Of a DNA stretch of 64,000 nucleotides, positions 1 to 8,191 are shown in pieces (positions within the stretch are counted from its first letter, which is position 1; the number at the start of each line of letters is the position of its first letter). The DNA is from a virus. A program made the translations under genes and the position numbers. The notes below the pieces were generated by a model that searched no databases, was not told the DNA's origin, and was given only the letters and a program-made list of their open reading frames with translations. The stretch lies in IMG/VR virus record IMGVR_UViG_3300042471_000650, positions 1 to 64,000 of that record; one strand, given 5' to 3'.

Positions 1-1744
1 TTGTAATTGTGCCGACACCAGTGTAAGTAAGTCTGGTGCCAGAAATATCAGTTACAATACCGACATCAATATTGGCATTATTAGCATTCAGATTAGTAAA
101 ATCAGAATTTGTATAAGTTACATTTGTGCCACTTAAGGTTGTAATACTTCCAGTAGTTGCATCTAAAGTAGTAATCGTAGCAATACCACTAGTCAATCTG
201 GCGTTAGAAATATCAGTGATGATGCCAGTTACAATGTATCCATTATCTGCGTTCAGATTAGTGAAGTCAGAATTGGTTGATACAATATTGGTACTGTTAA
301 TTGTGGTGATTGTACCGACACCAGAAACATTCAGTTGTGGTGTTTGTAGTGTATCGTAAACAGTAACGCCATATCCAGTGGTCTCAAATTTTTTGAGGTT
401 GTCGTAATAAAGTTCTGCTGAACCATTTCTGTTAAAGTAAGCAGCAGTTTCTGTATCATTAACTCTTATAGCAACATCATCCCAGTTTGATATACTTAAT
501 AGTCCCTGATTATTTGTATATCCAACTCCAGCAGTAAATGCACCATCAACGACTCTGTATAGTGTAGTCGGACCAAAAGCATTAATTACAAATCCACCAG
601 TAGAAGTTGTAACGTTAGTAATCGTAAGATTATCATTAACGTTGACCGTTCCACCATTAGAATCAAGTGTTAAATTACCAGTGACGGTATCAATTGTATT
701 ATCATCAGTAATTCCAATTTGAATATTATCAATCGTAGCTCCGCCGTTCGCATCAATCGCACCATCAAATGTAGAAATACCAGAAACATTTAGATTGGTT
801 AGATTAGTCTGAGTGCTATTCAGTGTGGTAATCGTGCCAACACCAGTATAATTCAGATTTGTGCCACTGATATTAGTTATAATTCCACTATTAATATAAG
901 CATTGGTAGAATATAATGTAGCGATACTACCAATACCACTGTTCAGAAGATTATTGGTTAGATTATTAATTGTACCAGTTGAACTATCTAAAGTAGTAAT
1001 TGTAGCGATACCACTTGAAAGTCTTGTGTTTGTGAGGTCTGTTACGACACCAACATTAATATAACCATTCGATGCATAAAGATTGGTAATCGTGCTAGTA
1101 CCAACAACTTCTCTAGTAACATCTAGATTTGTAATTGTACCGATACCAGTATAGTTAAGTCTTGTACCAGAAATATCGGTTACGATACCTACATCAATAT
1201 AAGCATTATTAGCATTTAGATTAGTAAAATCGGAATTAGTTGAAGTAATATTAGTGCTATTCAGAGTAGTGATTGTGGCAATACCACTCACCATTCTTAA
1301 ATTATTAATATCAAGAATTGTTGCAGTATTGGTGTTAAGAGTCGTAATAGTACCGACACCAGTATAATTCAGTCTTGTTCCTGAAATATCGGTTACGATG
1401 CCTACATCAATATTTCCAAAATTAGCATTTAAATGATCAAGATCATTATTAGTAGAAACAATCGTTGTGGCGTTGATTTGAGTAATAGTGGCAATGCCGC
1501 TCAACATTCTTAAATTATCAAGATCAAGAATTGTTGCAGTATTACTATTAAGAGTTGTAATAGTACCAACACCGCTTGTCAATCTAGTATTGGTTAGATT
1601 GACAATAGTGCCAATCCCAGAGTTAATATTTCCGTTAAATGTCGTAGATGTGACTACACCAGTAACTAATACATCTCCAATAACGTGTAGAGCAGATGTT
1701 GGATTGGTTGTACCTATACCTGTATTAGTCTTAAGTAGTGCCAT
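1..1744 (-). CDS. Tail-fibre-like repeat protein (3' end beyond window)
   Basis: The reading frame starts at ATG 1744 and runs open off the window edge, so at least 581 residues are present and the C-terminus is missing. The protein is built of degenerate repeats rich in T, N, I and G, such as 'TGVGTITTLNST' and 'VGIVTDISGTRL', recurring about every 20-25 residues. This is typical of the beta-structured shafts of cyanophage tail fibres. A non-repeat block near residues 370-460 contains 'NGSAELYYDN', a peptide seen in many cyanophage virion proteins. It is the last of five collinear virion genes. An AATAAATA element lies about 20 bases upstream, one base off the late consensus. The exact fibre type is unknown. 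Confidence 0.75.
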   Translation of the reverse strand, partial: MALLKTNTGIGTTNPTSALHVIGDVLVTGVVTSTTFNGNINSGIGTIVNLTNTRLTSGVGTITTLNSNTATILDLDNLRMLSGIATITQINATTIVSTNNDLDHLNANFGNIDVGIVTDISGTRLNYTGVGTITTLNTNTATILDINNLRMVSGIATITTLNSTNITSTNSDFTNLNANNAYIDVGIVTDISGTRLNYTGIGTITNLDVTREVVGTSTITNLYASNGYINVGVVTDLTNTRLSSGIATITTLDSSTGTINNLTNNLLNSGIGSIATLYSTNAYINSGIITNISGTNLNYTGVGTITTLNSTQTNLTNLNVSGISTFDGAIDANGGATIDNIQIGITDDNTIDTVTGNLTLDSNGGTVNVNDNLTITNVTTSTGGFVINAFGPTTLYRVVDGAFTAGVGYTNNQGLLSISNWDDVAIRVNDTETAAYFNRNGSAELYYDNLKKFETTGYGVTVYDTLQTPQLNVSGVGTITTINSTNIVSTNSDFTNLNADNGYIVTGIITDISNARLTSGIATITTLDATTGSITTLSGTNVTYTNSDFTNLNANNANIDVGIVTDISGTRLTYTGVGTIT

Positions 1745-1785
1745 CTTATTTCTTTATATAAGGTTATTTATTTGCCACATTACGA

Positions 1786-2655
1786 CTAATAATTTACGTT
1801 GTAACCAGTATATATGGTCCAACTTGTACCATTACTGTTACCTTCAAAAACATAACTTTGATTTTGCGATAATGTATAAGTCGCATATTGCGTAGTTGCA
1901 CTCGCAACCATTCTTGCACCAGTTAATCGACTATGATTACCGACTAATAATTCAAGAACATTATTGCCACCAGTTACACTTGGATTAAATAATGTAATTT
2001 CAAGAACGATGTTTGGAGAACCCACAATACCAGAAGTTGCTGCAGTTCCTTCATAACGAATTCTTTGATAATCAGTTCCAAAGGCAAATCTAGAAACTCT
2101 TTGATAAGAGTTATCGGCAGAGCCAAAATGAAACTTTGGAACTGGTGGGCGAGTTGCACCTAATGCACCAAGATTTCCATATTCGCTTGCGCCAGCACTG
2201 AATGTCAAATAGGTATTCGAACCCATATAAGTTGTAGTATATCCAGATCCGGCAATATAAAATGTAAATGGAAGGCTAATAGTTAAAAAGTTATCATCTA
2301 CAGAGGCATTTTGTATTCCAGTCCAACTTCCGGTAGGAGGATAAGTTCCACCACCTGTCCCATAAACTGGTAATTTATTACCAGCAACAATACTATAGGT
2401 AGCAGCAGGAGCAGGAGGAGTTACATCACTTACACCAGTCAGTTCATCAAAATAATCATAAACTCTCAAGTCTTTATTATTCACAATTCTCATAGGAACA
2501 GTGCCTGATAATTCTGAAAATGTTCCTTCTTTCATTGTGTTGGAGTAAAAAACTCCATACTGGTCTACACTTACATTTCTACTTGGTGAAGAAAACTCAT
2601 CAAATAGATTTGCAAAAAGCACACCATCAGATCTTAATCTTGCTACAGTATTCAT
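1786..2655 (-). CDS. Virion structural protein, probable fibre or tip
   Basis: This 289-residue protein shows no catalytic motif that I recognise. The N-terminal 75 residues ('MNTVARLRSDGVLF...') look like an attachment region. The rest is rich in G, S, T, Y and N and looks beta-structured, which suits a fibre head or receptor-binding domain. Its start codon overlaps the stop of the preceding fibre gene (TAATG), so the two are probably translationally coupled. The assignment to the virion rests on position and composition, not on a recognised family. Confidence 0.55.
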   Translation of the reverse strand: MNTVARLRSDGVLFANLFDEFSSPSRNVSVDQYGVFYSNTMKEGTFSELSGTVPMRIVNNKDLRVYDYFDELTGVSDVTPPAPAATYSIVAGNKLPVYGTGGGTYPPTGSWTGIQNASVDDNFLTISLPFTFYIAGSGYTTTYMGSNTYLTFSAGASEYGNLGALGATRPPVPKFHFGSADNSYQRVSRFAFGTDYQRIRYEGTAATSGIVGSPNIVLEITLFNPSVTGGNNVLELLVGNHSRLTGARMVASATTQYATYTLSQNQSYVFEGNSNGTSWTIYTGYNVNY

Positions 2656-3314
2656 TAGATAAAGATAAAGTCCAGAGAATTAAGAGCAGCATTATGTTGA
2701 ATTTCAAAACGATTAGAAGACCCACTTGCCTGCACACCAACCGTACCAATTACATCTAGAGTCTCTCTTGGGTTTGTGGTTCCCACACCGACCGTACCAG
2801 AAACGTAAGCACCTCCAGTTACTTGAAGTCGCTGTGATGCTGTTCCTGTTGTTGTACCAGACCCAATGAATACTGGACCATTGTTGAATGTGGAGATGCC
2901 AGAAACTTGTAACTGGGAAAATGAAGTTCCGGCAGAAACAATACGACCAATTGTTGCTCCAGTTCCAATGATATTGGTAATAGTTGCAATGCCAGTGATA
3001 TTAGCATTGCGAATTGTGGCAATACCAGTAACATTAATATTACGAGCAATAAACTCATCAAAAACTAAATCGTCAGCAACATAAAGATCTCCACCAACAT
3101 ACAAGTCACCACCAGTGGTTGTAATTCCTCCAGCAGAAGCAAGTGTAGTAACACCTGTTGTTTGTGTATCACCAATTACATATAAACTTCTACTCCCAGC
3201 GTTTGTCGTCCCGATTCCGACCTTGCCAGTAACCTGAAGCACTGTCCTACTTTCAGTACTTGAGGATACTCCTACATTTAATTGTGATTGTCTACCGGAA
3301 AGAAACTTTGCCAT
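2655..3314 (-). CDS. Tail-fibre-like structural protein
   Basis: The 219-residue protein begins 'MAKFLSGRQSQLNVGVSS' and continues with short repeats of the form 'VGIGTTN', 'NVTGIATI' and 'GGDLYVGGDLYV'. These are the same repeat types as in the gene at 1-1744. This pattern is common in cyanophage fibre proteins that trimerise through beta-repeats. It ends in 'SLDFIFI' and its stop overlaps the next start by one base. It probably forms part of the same fibre as its neighbours. Confidence 0.6.
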   Translation of the reverse strand: MAKFLSGRQSQLNVGVSSSTESRTVLQVTGKVGIGTTNAGSRSLYVIGDTQTTGVTTLASAGGITTTGGDLYVGGDLYVADDLVFDEFIARNINVTGIATIRNANITGIATITNIIGTGATIGRIVSAGTSFSQLQVSGISTFNNGPVFIGSGTTTGTASQRLQVTGGAYVSGTVGVGTTNPRETLDVIGTVGVQASGSSNRFEIQHNAALNSLDFIFI

Positions 3315-3322
3315 TTAGAGTA

Positions 3323-3664
3323 TTAGTTAAGAGTTTCTAGAACACTAGCAATAAATTTAATATTAGATGCGTTACTTGCAGAAAGAACTAACACATCATT
3401 CGATTCAAGAGTGAGTTTGCCAGAAAGCAAACTTACAGTATCATTGCCCTGAACTGCAAAATCTTTTAAAATTTCAGTTGTTACGGCAATACCTGAAGTT
3501 GTTCTTTGATGTGAAAATGAAACTGTATGAGTTGTATTACTAATATTCGCACACTGTGCAAGCAGAACGACTCCAGTATATCCAACTGGAGCAGTATAAA
3601 TTCCAACCGGATTTATTGTTGCTACTTTAGTAATTGTTTTAAATACATTTAATGGTAATGCCAT
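3323..3664 (-). CDS. Small virion structural protein
   Basis: This 113-residue protein starts 'MALPLNVFKTITKVATIN' and has alternating hydrophobic residues, consistent with an all-beta fold. No enzyme motif is visible. It lies 3 bases after the large fibre gene upstream and 8 bases before the next, so it belongs to the fibre operon. A small neck, whisker or fibre-connector role is possible but not shown. Confidence 0.5.
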   Translation of the reverse strand: MALPLNVFKTITKVATINPVGIYTAPVGYTGVVLLAQCANISNTTHTVSFSHQRTTSGIAVTTEILKDFAVQGNDTVSLLSGKLTLESNDVLVLSASNASNIKFIASVLETLN

Positions 3665-3667
3665 TGA

Positions 3668-5521
3668 TTAATCTCCTCCTAATGCTAGGATGAATGGTGT
3701 GAGTGTTGAAAACAAACTTTTAGAATAGAAAATACCAGAGATAGAACCTGTTGTTTGATTGACAACAACACCTTCACCAATTCTAAAGTTTCCTGCTTGG
3801 TCCGTACTTGTATAGACTACAAGACCACCATTTCTCATATCAACTTCATTATCTTGAATTGGAACACCACCTTGATTTGGAAGAGCAGAATTGATATCAG
3901 TTCCAGAACCAATGTATTCAAAAGAGTGTCCAGAAGCAAGAATTCGACTCTGTTTAAAAAATGGAATTGAAGATCCGGCACTTACTACATATGGGACATT
4001 TTCATTCACTGTAATAGTAGTTATCCCTGCAGAAATGGGTGTTGAGCTTAAAATTGCATAATATGTTGGAAGCGTTTCAAGTATTGCAGTTGCTGTATTA
4101 ATACCAACATCAGGAGATGAAATTGTAATTGTGGGTGGAGTCACATATCCTCTACCACTTGAAATTAATTCAATATTAACTACACTGCCGTTTCTAATTT
4201 CAGCAGCAGCTTGAGCACTAACTCCCCAATCTGTAGGAGGTGCTGAAATTGTAACTGTGGGAGCGTTTAGATATCCAGTTCCTGCAGATCCAACACGAAT
4301 TTTAGATACTGTATAATAAAGAGTATTAAAATAAATGACCTGACCATCAAATGGACGAATTAGATTTAGTTTAACTGTTCCACCAGAAACATAAGTATGG
4401 GGTAAAGTAGAAGTTCCAACATTAGCACTGAAAGTATATGTTGTTGGTGTAGATAATACATCAAAAACATATCCATTATTTCCACTCGGATATGTTACAA
4501 TTCCAGGTCCAGAAGGACAAGAAAAATTAAGACCTGCAATTGTAACTCCCATTCCAACTTCAAATCCGTGCTCATTATCAGTTGTAATCGTCACAATGCC
4601 TGTTACATTATTGTAAATTGCATTTGTAACATTAAATGTTGGATTATTAAAAGCTACTGCAAATGTATCTGCATTAACATCACTTGATGTTGAAAGTATT
4701 CCAGAGTATTTTTTAGGTCCAACACCATCAGAAACTAGTCCATAATTTCCAAATGATGCATTAGAATTTGTAAGATCGCAAGCACCACCACTTCCACAAA
4801 ATACTGCGGTGTCTGGGCAGATGGTAAAGAGTGAAACTAACTGTGCATATCCTTCATTTGTAATTGAAACACCAATACCACCTTGATTATATTGAGTATA
4901 AGAGTCAAGGACCATTGATTTAGTTGGTCCAATCGAATATCGCCCATCAACTTTCATTCCAATGCTGCTTGGAATAAAGTTAGTGCAATTTTGAATATAA
5001 GGAGACTGATTGTTATAAACTGGTTTACTAGGGTTAAATGCAAAAATAGCACCTGTATTTGAAGGTCCTACAAACGACATTTCAGCAATATAATTTCCAT
5101 TGCTCACATAAAAGAGATCTCCCTGATTTTGAGGAGTAACTGAAACTTCTCTTAAACTATCACCAACAATACTTACTTGGTTTGGTAGTGCAATTGGATT
5201 ATTTTCTACATAAGATCCAGCAGCAACTTTAATAACAGTTCCCGTTGTTGCTGCTGTGACTGCTGCTCCGATTGTTCTTTTTGCGTCTCCGAGTTTGAGT
5301 CCTGTGTTTGTGTCTTTTCCATCAGGAGTAACATAAAGAATATTTGTAACAGTAGCACCCGCTGCCACCCTAACGACTTCCGATCCAATACCTACTCTAT
5401 TTCTGACAGCATAGAGTTCAGCATCATTAATATTGTAAGCTAATTCGCCATATTGGAGCACTCCTTGTGCAGGTATTTTACCTGGCACGGCAGAGCGTTT
5501 AATTCGAATCGGAGTTGCCAT
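3668..5521 (-). CDS. Large virion protein with beta-helix-like region
   Basis: The protein has 617 residues. Residues 1-60 ('MATPIRIKRSAVPGKIPAQG', then 'LQYGELAYN') match the N-terminal adaptor seen in many cyanophage fibre proteins. Residues 65-200 contain 'YVTPDGKDTNTG' and 'GTVIKVAAGSYVENNPI', the usual opening of a right-handed parallel beta-helix. The C-terminal half carries repeats such as 'GTGYLNAPTVTIS' and 'GRGYVTPPTITIS'. It is the first gene of the fibre operon, and an AATAAATA late-like element lies upstream near 5566-5573. I infer a fibre or tailspike-like role; carbohydrate binding or cleavage is possible but no catalytic residues can be named. Confidence 0.65.
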   Translation of the reverse strand: MATPIRIKRSAVPGKIPAQGVLQYGELAYNINDAELYAVRNRVGIGSEVVRVAAGATVTNILYVTPDGKDTNTGLKLGDAKRTIGAAVTAATTGTVIKVAAGSYVENNPIALPNQVSIVGDSLREVSVTPQNQGDLFYVSNGNYIAEMSFVGPSNTGAIFAFNPSKPVYNNQSPYIQNCTNFIPSSIGMKVDGRYSIGPTKSMVLDSYTQYNQGGIGVSITNEGYAQLVSLFTICPDTAVFCGSGGACDLTNSNASFGNYGLVSDGVGPKKYSGILSTSSDVNADTFAVAFNNPTFNVTNAIYNNVTGIVTITTDNEHGFEVGMGVTIAGLNFSCPSGPGIVTYPSGNNGYVFDVLSTPTTYTFSANVGTSTLPHTYVSGGTVKLNLIRPFDGQVIYFNTLYYTVSKIRVGSAGTGYLNAPTVTISAPPTDWGVSAQAAAEIRNGSVVNIELISSGRGYVTPPTITISSPDVGINTATAILETLPTYYAILSSTPISAGITTITVNENVPYVVSAGSSIPFFKQSRILASGHSFEYIGSGTDINSALPNQGGVPIQDNEVDMRNGGLVVYTSTDQAGNFRIGEGVVVNQTTGSISGIFYSKSLFSTLTPFILALGGD

Positions 5522-5577
5522 TTATGATATGCGGTATCTACCATAAGGTCAGTATTTACTGCCTTTGATATATTTAT

Positions 5578-5949
5578 TCAAGTTGCATTATTGCGTCTTG
5601 GGCGATAAGAAAATAGATTTGTAGGAGGATCTGGTTTCATCCACTCTTCTATTTTATTAAATTTATCTTCACTATAAAAATCTTGCTGGACATACCATAA
5701 CTTCCAGTGCTCGTGTCCCTTCGATTGATTACAAGAATGGCAGCAGCACACTACATTCTTTGTGAAATCTGCACCCCCTTTACATTGTGGAATGATATGA
5801 TCAATTGTTAGATTGTCTTCAGATCCACAATAAGCACATTTATTTTCCCAACTGTCCTTTATGTTTTGTCTCCATAATCGTTTCGCATCCCCACTATTTG
5901 TCACATATAAATGAAACAAATATTCTTGAGGCGAATGGAGAGGAACCAT
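5578..5949 (-). CDS. HNH endonuclease
   Basis: This 123-residue protein has a compact HNH fold at residues 36-85. A zinc CxxC pair ('CAYCG') is followed by 'LTIDHIIPQCKGG', an Asn ('TKNVV') and a second cysteine pair ('CHSCNQSKG'). The D-H pair and downstream N-H residues form the metal-binding nuclease site. Free-standing HNH genes of this size are usually homing endonucleases in T4-like phages. It sits between virion genes and a run of small genes, a typical site for a mobile nuclease. Confidence 0.8.
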   Translation of the reverse strand: MVPLHSPQEYLFHLYVTNSGDAKRLWRQNIKDSWENKCAYCGSEDNLTIDHIIPQCKGGADFTKNVVCCCHSCNQSKGHEHWKLWYVQQDFYSEDKFNKIEEWMKPDPPTNLFSYRPRRNNAT

Positions 5950-5982
5950 AAAAACCTTTGCTTTTCTTTTATTTATTTTCCT

Positions 5983-6255
5983 TCAGATCAATACTGGGTT
6001 TCCTAGTCCCTCTGGAAGTTTTTCTATAACTTCATCCAAAACCAATGCTGGACCATGAGGAAGTCCAATCTGTCCAGGAAGTTGCTTATCAGTTGTAGAA
6101 GTTACATCGATAATTTGATCTAAAATAAAACGATAACGATTATAAGAACGATTGTTTGGATCTAATCCGACCATCATTATTGCATCGTTTACGTCACCAC
6201 AATGAGCAATGACTCTTCCTGTTCTTGTTTCAGTTACAATCCAGTATTCATTCAT
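5983..6255 (-). CDS. Conserved hypothetical protein
   Basis: This 90-residue protein begins 'MNEYWIVTETRTGRVIAHCG'. I do not recognise it. No membrane segment or metal site is evident. The start at 6255 is preferred over the in-frame GTG three bases upstream. It overlaps the 3' end of the previous gene by 8 bases, so it is in a tight operon with 6248-6478 and 6480-6611. Confidence 0.5.
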   Translation of the reverse strand: MNEYWIVTETRTGRVIAHCGDVNDAIMMVGLDPNNRSYNRYRFILDQIIDVTSTTDKQLPGQIGLPHGPALVLDEVIEKLPEGLGNPVLI

Positions 6256-6478
6256 CACCAGGCGCCTTTGATGAAATTACTGGATTGCGATTCACATTTT
6301 TAATCACAATGAAAGCATCGTTCTGATAACTTGTGGTTCCATAAGGTTTTGACCACTTCGGATTGGCACCTTCTATTTGCTCAATACCACTGAAAGCAAC
6401 TCCACCAATATGAACTTCTAATTTATCATTCTTATCCCATCCAAGTTTTTCAAGAGCAATTGCCAGTTGTCCCAACAT
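6248..6478 (-). CDS. Conserved hypothetical protein
   Basis: I chose the ATG at 6478 (76 residues, 'MLGQLAIALEKLGWDKNDK'). It has AGG a few bases upstream and follows directly after the stop of the small gene at 6480-6611. A longer frame reaching 6583 would overlap that gene almost completely. The protein has a predicted N-terminal helix then a mixed region with 'HIGGVAFSG'. The function is unknown. Confidence 0.5.
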   Translation of the reverse strand: MLGQLAIALEKLGWDKNDKLEVHIGGVAFSGIEQIEGANPKWSKPYGTTSYQNDAFIVIKNVNRNPVISSKAPGDE

Positions 6479-6479
6479 A

Positions 6480-6611
6480 TCACCTGTTGCTTGTATCATT
6501 TTGCTTATCTGTAGTGGAAGTATTATACGACTTTTTTGGAGGATTGTAAAGACCAGGCCAAGTATCTCTAATAATCTCTGCAAGTTTATATGGTGTTTCT
6601 GAACTAATCAT
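6480..6611 (-). CDS. Small hypothetical protein (43 aa)
   Basis: This short frame begins 'MISSETPYKLAEIIRDTWPG' and ends 'NDTSNR'. Its ATG overlaps the stop of the phosphoesterase gene (TGATG), and its own stop is followed after one base by the next start codon. That stop-start arrangement on both sides is the main reason to believe it is translated. The function is unknown. Confidence 0.55.
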   Translation of the reverse strand: MISSETPYKLAEIIRDTWPGLYNPPKKSYNTSTTDKQNDTSNR

Positions 6612-7315
6612 CAATATTTCTCAAGTGAATAAATGCCATTTTTCTCTACAATGGCAGAACAAGTATCACACCAATCTCCACAGCACATATAAGTGATTTT
6701 ACCAAAGTTGCGAATATGCCCGTGATGAATATGCCCACAAATCACACCATCATACTTCTTATCTCTTTGAGCACAATATGAAGCAATATCAGTCTCATAT
6801 TGATTAATATAATTTTTTCCACGCACCGTATTCTTCAGAGCATAGACCAAAGAGAATCGGAAAAATCGTTCCAACCAAAAACTTAATGGAGTGATAATCT
6901 CATAACCTTTATTGAATACCAACTGCTTCCAAGACCCAGAAGAATACTCTGAATACTTGTCACCGTGAACACAAAGAAACTTATTTCCGTTTGAGTCCTT
7001 GTGAATATATTCATCTACCATTTTAAAGTTTTTATGCTCAAAATCACAATAGCGACGAATCTGTGCCTCGTGATTTCCAAGAATATAAATGACCTCTGTT
7101 CCTTTCTTTGCAAGGTTAAGAATCTGATGAACACATTCAGTGTGCTCTTTCTTCCAACGAGTATTATATTTTTCCATACAGGCAATATCAATAATATCAC
7201 CAACTAAAACTAATTTCTTGGTCTTAAGTTCTTTAAGAAACTTCAGAAACTTTTGAGTATTACAACGAGGGGTTCCTAGATGAACATCAGAAATAAAAAC
7301 TGTATCGTAAGTCAT
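6611..7315 (-). CDS. Calcineurin-like metallophosphoesterase
   Basis: The protein (234 residues from the ATG at 7315) carries the full two-metal phosphoesterase signature. It has 'DVHLG' near residue 9, 'GDIID' near 40, 'GNHEA' near 80, 'VHGDKY' in the middle and 'GHIHHG' near 195. The order and spacing resemble the LpxH/UDP-diacylglucosamine hydrolase branch, but the substrate cannot be read from sequence. The ATG is preferred to an upstream TTG because AGAGG lies eight bases before it. The start region overlaps the stop of the 53-residue gene upstream. Confidence 0.8.
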   Translation of the reverse strand: MTYDTVFISDVHLGTPRCNTQKFLKFLKELKTKKLVLVGDIIDIACMEKYNTRWKKEHTECVHQILNLAKKGTEVIYILGNHEAQIRRYCDFEHKNFKMVDEYIHKDSNGNKFLCVHGDKYSEYSSGSWKQLVFNKGYEIITPLSFWLERFFRFSLVYALKNTVRGKNYINQYETDIASYCAQRDKKYDGVICGHIHHGHIRNFGKITYMCCGDWCDTCSAIVEKNGIYSLEKY

Positions 7316-7317
7316 AT

Positions 7318-7479
7318 TCAAGACCTCTTTGGGGTGTAATTCATATCTTCAAGAAGTTCGTCTAGCATTGCTCCATATTCTTTAAATCTTCTGTCTCCTG
7401 CAATAAAACATCTTTGTCTCATCCACACAGCATCTGCTAAAAGTTTGATTTGCTCTTCTGAAAGTGAGAGGGTTTTCAT
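7318..7479 (-). CDS. Small hypothetical protein (53 aa)
   Basis: The frame starts 'MKTLSLSEEQIKLLADAVWM' and ends 'MNYTPKRS'. It looks like two amphipathic helices. The stop codon lies just before the phosphoesterase start, with that gene's AGAGG site inside this reading frame, so both are likely on one transcript. No function is recognised. Confidence 0.55.
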   Translation of the reverse strand: MKTLSLSEEQIKLLADAVWMRQRCFIAGDRRFKEYGAMLDELLEDMNYTPKRS

Positions 7480-7504
7480 TGTTATGAAGTAACTGTTTTA
7501 TGTA

Positions 7505-7585
7505 TTAAAGTTCTTGTGTAAGGGACATCAGGAAAAGGAAGAATCCAAAGAGTTGGAAGAGTAGGAGGATGAGAAGGAAGGTCAT
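7505..7585 (-). CDS. Tiny hydrophobic membrane peptide (26 aa)
   Basis: The frame encodes a 26-residue peptide that is almost wholly hydrophobic, starting 'MTFLLILLLFQLFGFF'. It would form one transmembrane helix. Its ATG overlaps the endonuclease stop as ATGA, a typical coupling arrangement. Short hydrophobic peptides of this kind occur in several operons of this window. Function unknown; it could be a chance frame. Confidence 0.4.
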   Translation of the reverse strand: MTFLLILLLFQLFGFFLFLMSLTQEL

Positions 7586-8103
7586 TGGTGTTTTTGTAGG
7601 TATTTAACTGCACTACTTAATGTATTTAAGTTATCACCAACCAATCCTAACATTCTATTACAATTACTACAGAGCAATCCACGAACTTTTCCAGTCTTAT
7701 GATCGTGATCTACATAAAGACTATTACTATCCTTTCTACCATTAGTATTTGGATTTAAACAAATAGCACACACTTCTTTTTGTTCTTGGAGGATATTTTC
7801 ATATTGCTCCAATCCAAAGTCTTCACCATATGTATATCTTAACATATAGTCTTTCTTCTCACTATAAGAAGGTCTCTTATGTTTATAACTTTCACTATAA
7901 CAACTCTTACACCTTTTATGTCCCTTATAATATTCTGATATTGGTTTTTCTACACTACATTTATTACAGATAATATGAGTTTTACTAGACCAATTTTCGG
8001 CATAAGTTTTTTCCTCACACCTCAAACATCTTCTACGACCTTCTCTAAAATCAGAGACAGGAAGTTCTTTGGTGCAAGTTCTGCAAATCTTCGTGGTTCT
8101 CAT
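7582..8103 (-). CDS. Endonuclease VII-like homing endonuclease
   Basis: The 173-residue protein has two N-terminal Cys4 zinc-binding units (residues 7-32 'CRTC...CLRC' and 48-70 'CNKC...CKSC'). They are followed by a recombination endonuclease VII domain with 'CAIC' near 113, 'YVDHDHKTGKVRGLLC' near 130-145 and 'CNRMLGLVGDN'. The DHDH-to-N core is the His-Me nuclease site. It lies directly downstream of the intron-bearing psbA. In phage S-PM2 the nuclease F-CphI occupies this place and cuts intron-free psbA, so I infer the same role here. A late-type TATAAATA element sits 22 bases upstream of the start. Confidence 0.82.
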   Translation of the reverse strand: MRTTKICRTCTKELPVSDFREGRRRCLRCEEKTYAENWSSKTHIICNKCSVEKPISEYYKGHKRCKSCYSESYKHKRPSYSEKKDYMLRYTYGEDFGLEQYENILQEQKEVCAICLNPNTNGRKDSNSLYVDHDHKTGKVRGLLCSNCNRMLGLVGDNLNTLSSAVKYLQKHQ

Positions 8104-8124
8104 TATGGTATTTAATCTTTTAAG

Positions 8125-8132
8125 TATTTATA
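8125..8132 (-). promoter_or_regulatory. Late promoter (TATAAATA) for homing endonuclease
   Basis: A perfect TATAAATA lies 22 bases before the endonuclease ATG at 8103 and just after the psbA terminator. T4-like phages use this element as the late promoter -10. It would let the nuclease be expressed separately from psbA. Confidence 0.6.
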
Positions 8133-8155
8133 AAATCTTAAAGTCCATCATAACA

Positions 8156-8183
8156 TAAAAAAAGAGACCCGTAAAGGGGTCTC
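8156..8183 (-). terminator. Rho-independent terminator of psbA
   Basis: Reading the minus strand, GGAGACCCC and GGGTCTC pair across a TTTAC loop and are followed by a run of seven T. It begins eight bases after the psbA stop codon and would end the psbA transcript before the endonuclease gene. Confidence 0.85.
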
Positions 8184-8191
8184 CAATTTTA

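Noticed and set aside
1-1744. Possible CRISPR array or DNA repeat array
   Set aside because: The repeats are degenerate at DNA level and in frame with a protein; there are no constant repeats with unique spacers. No CRISPR array was seen anywhere in the window.
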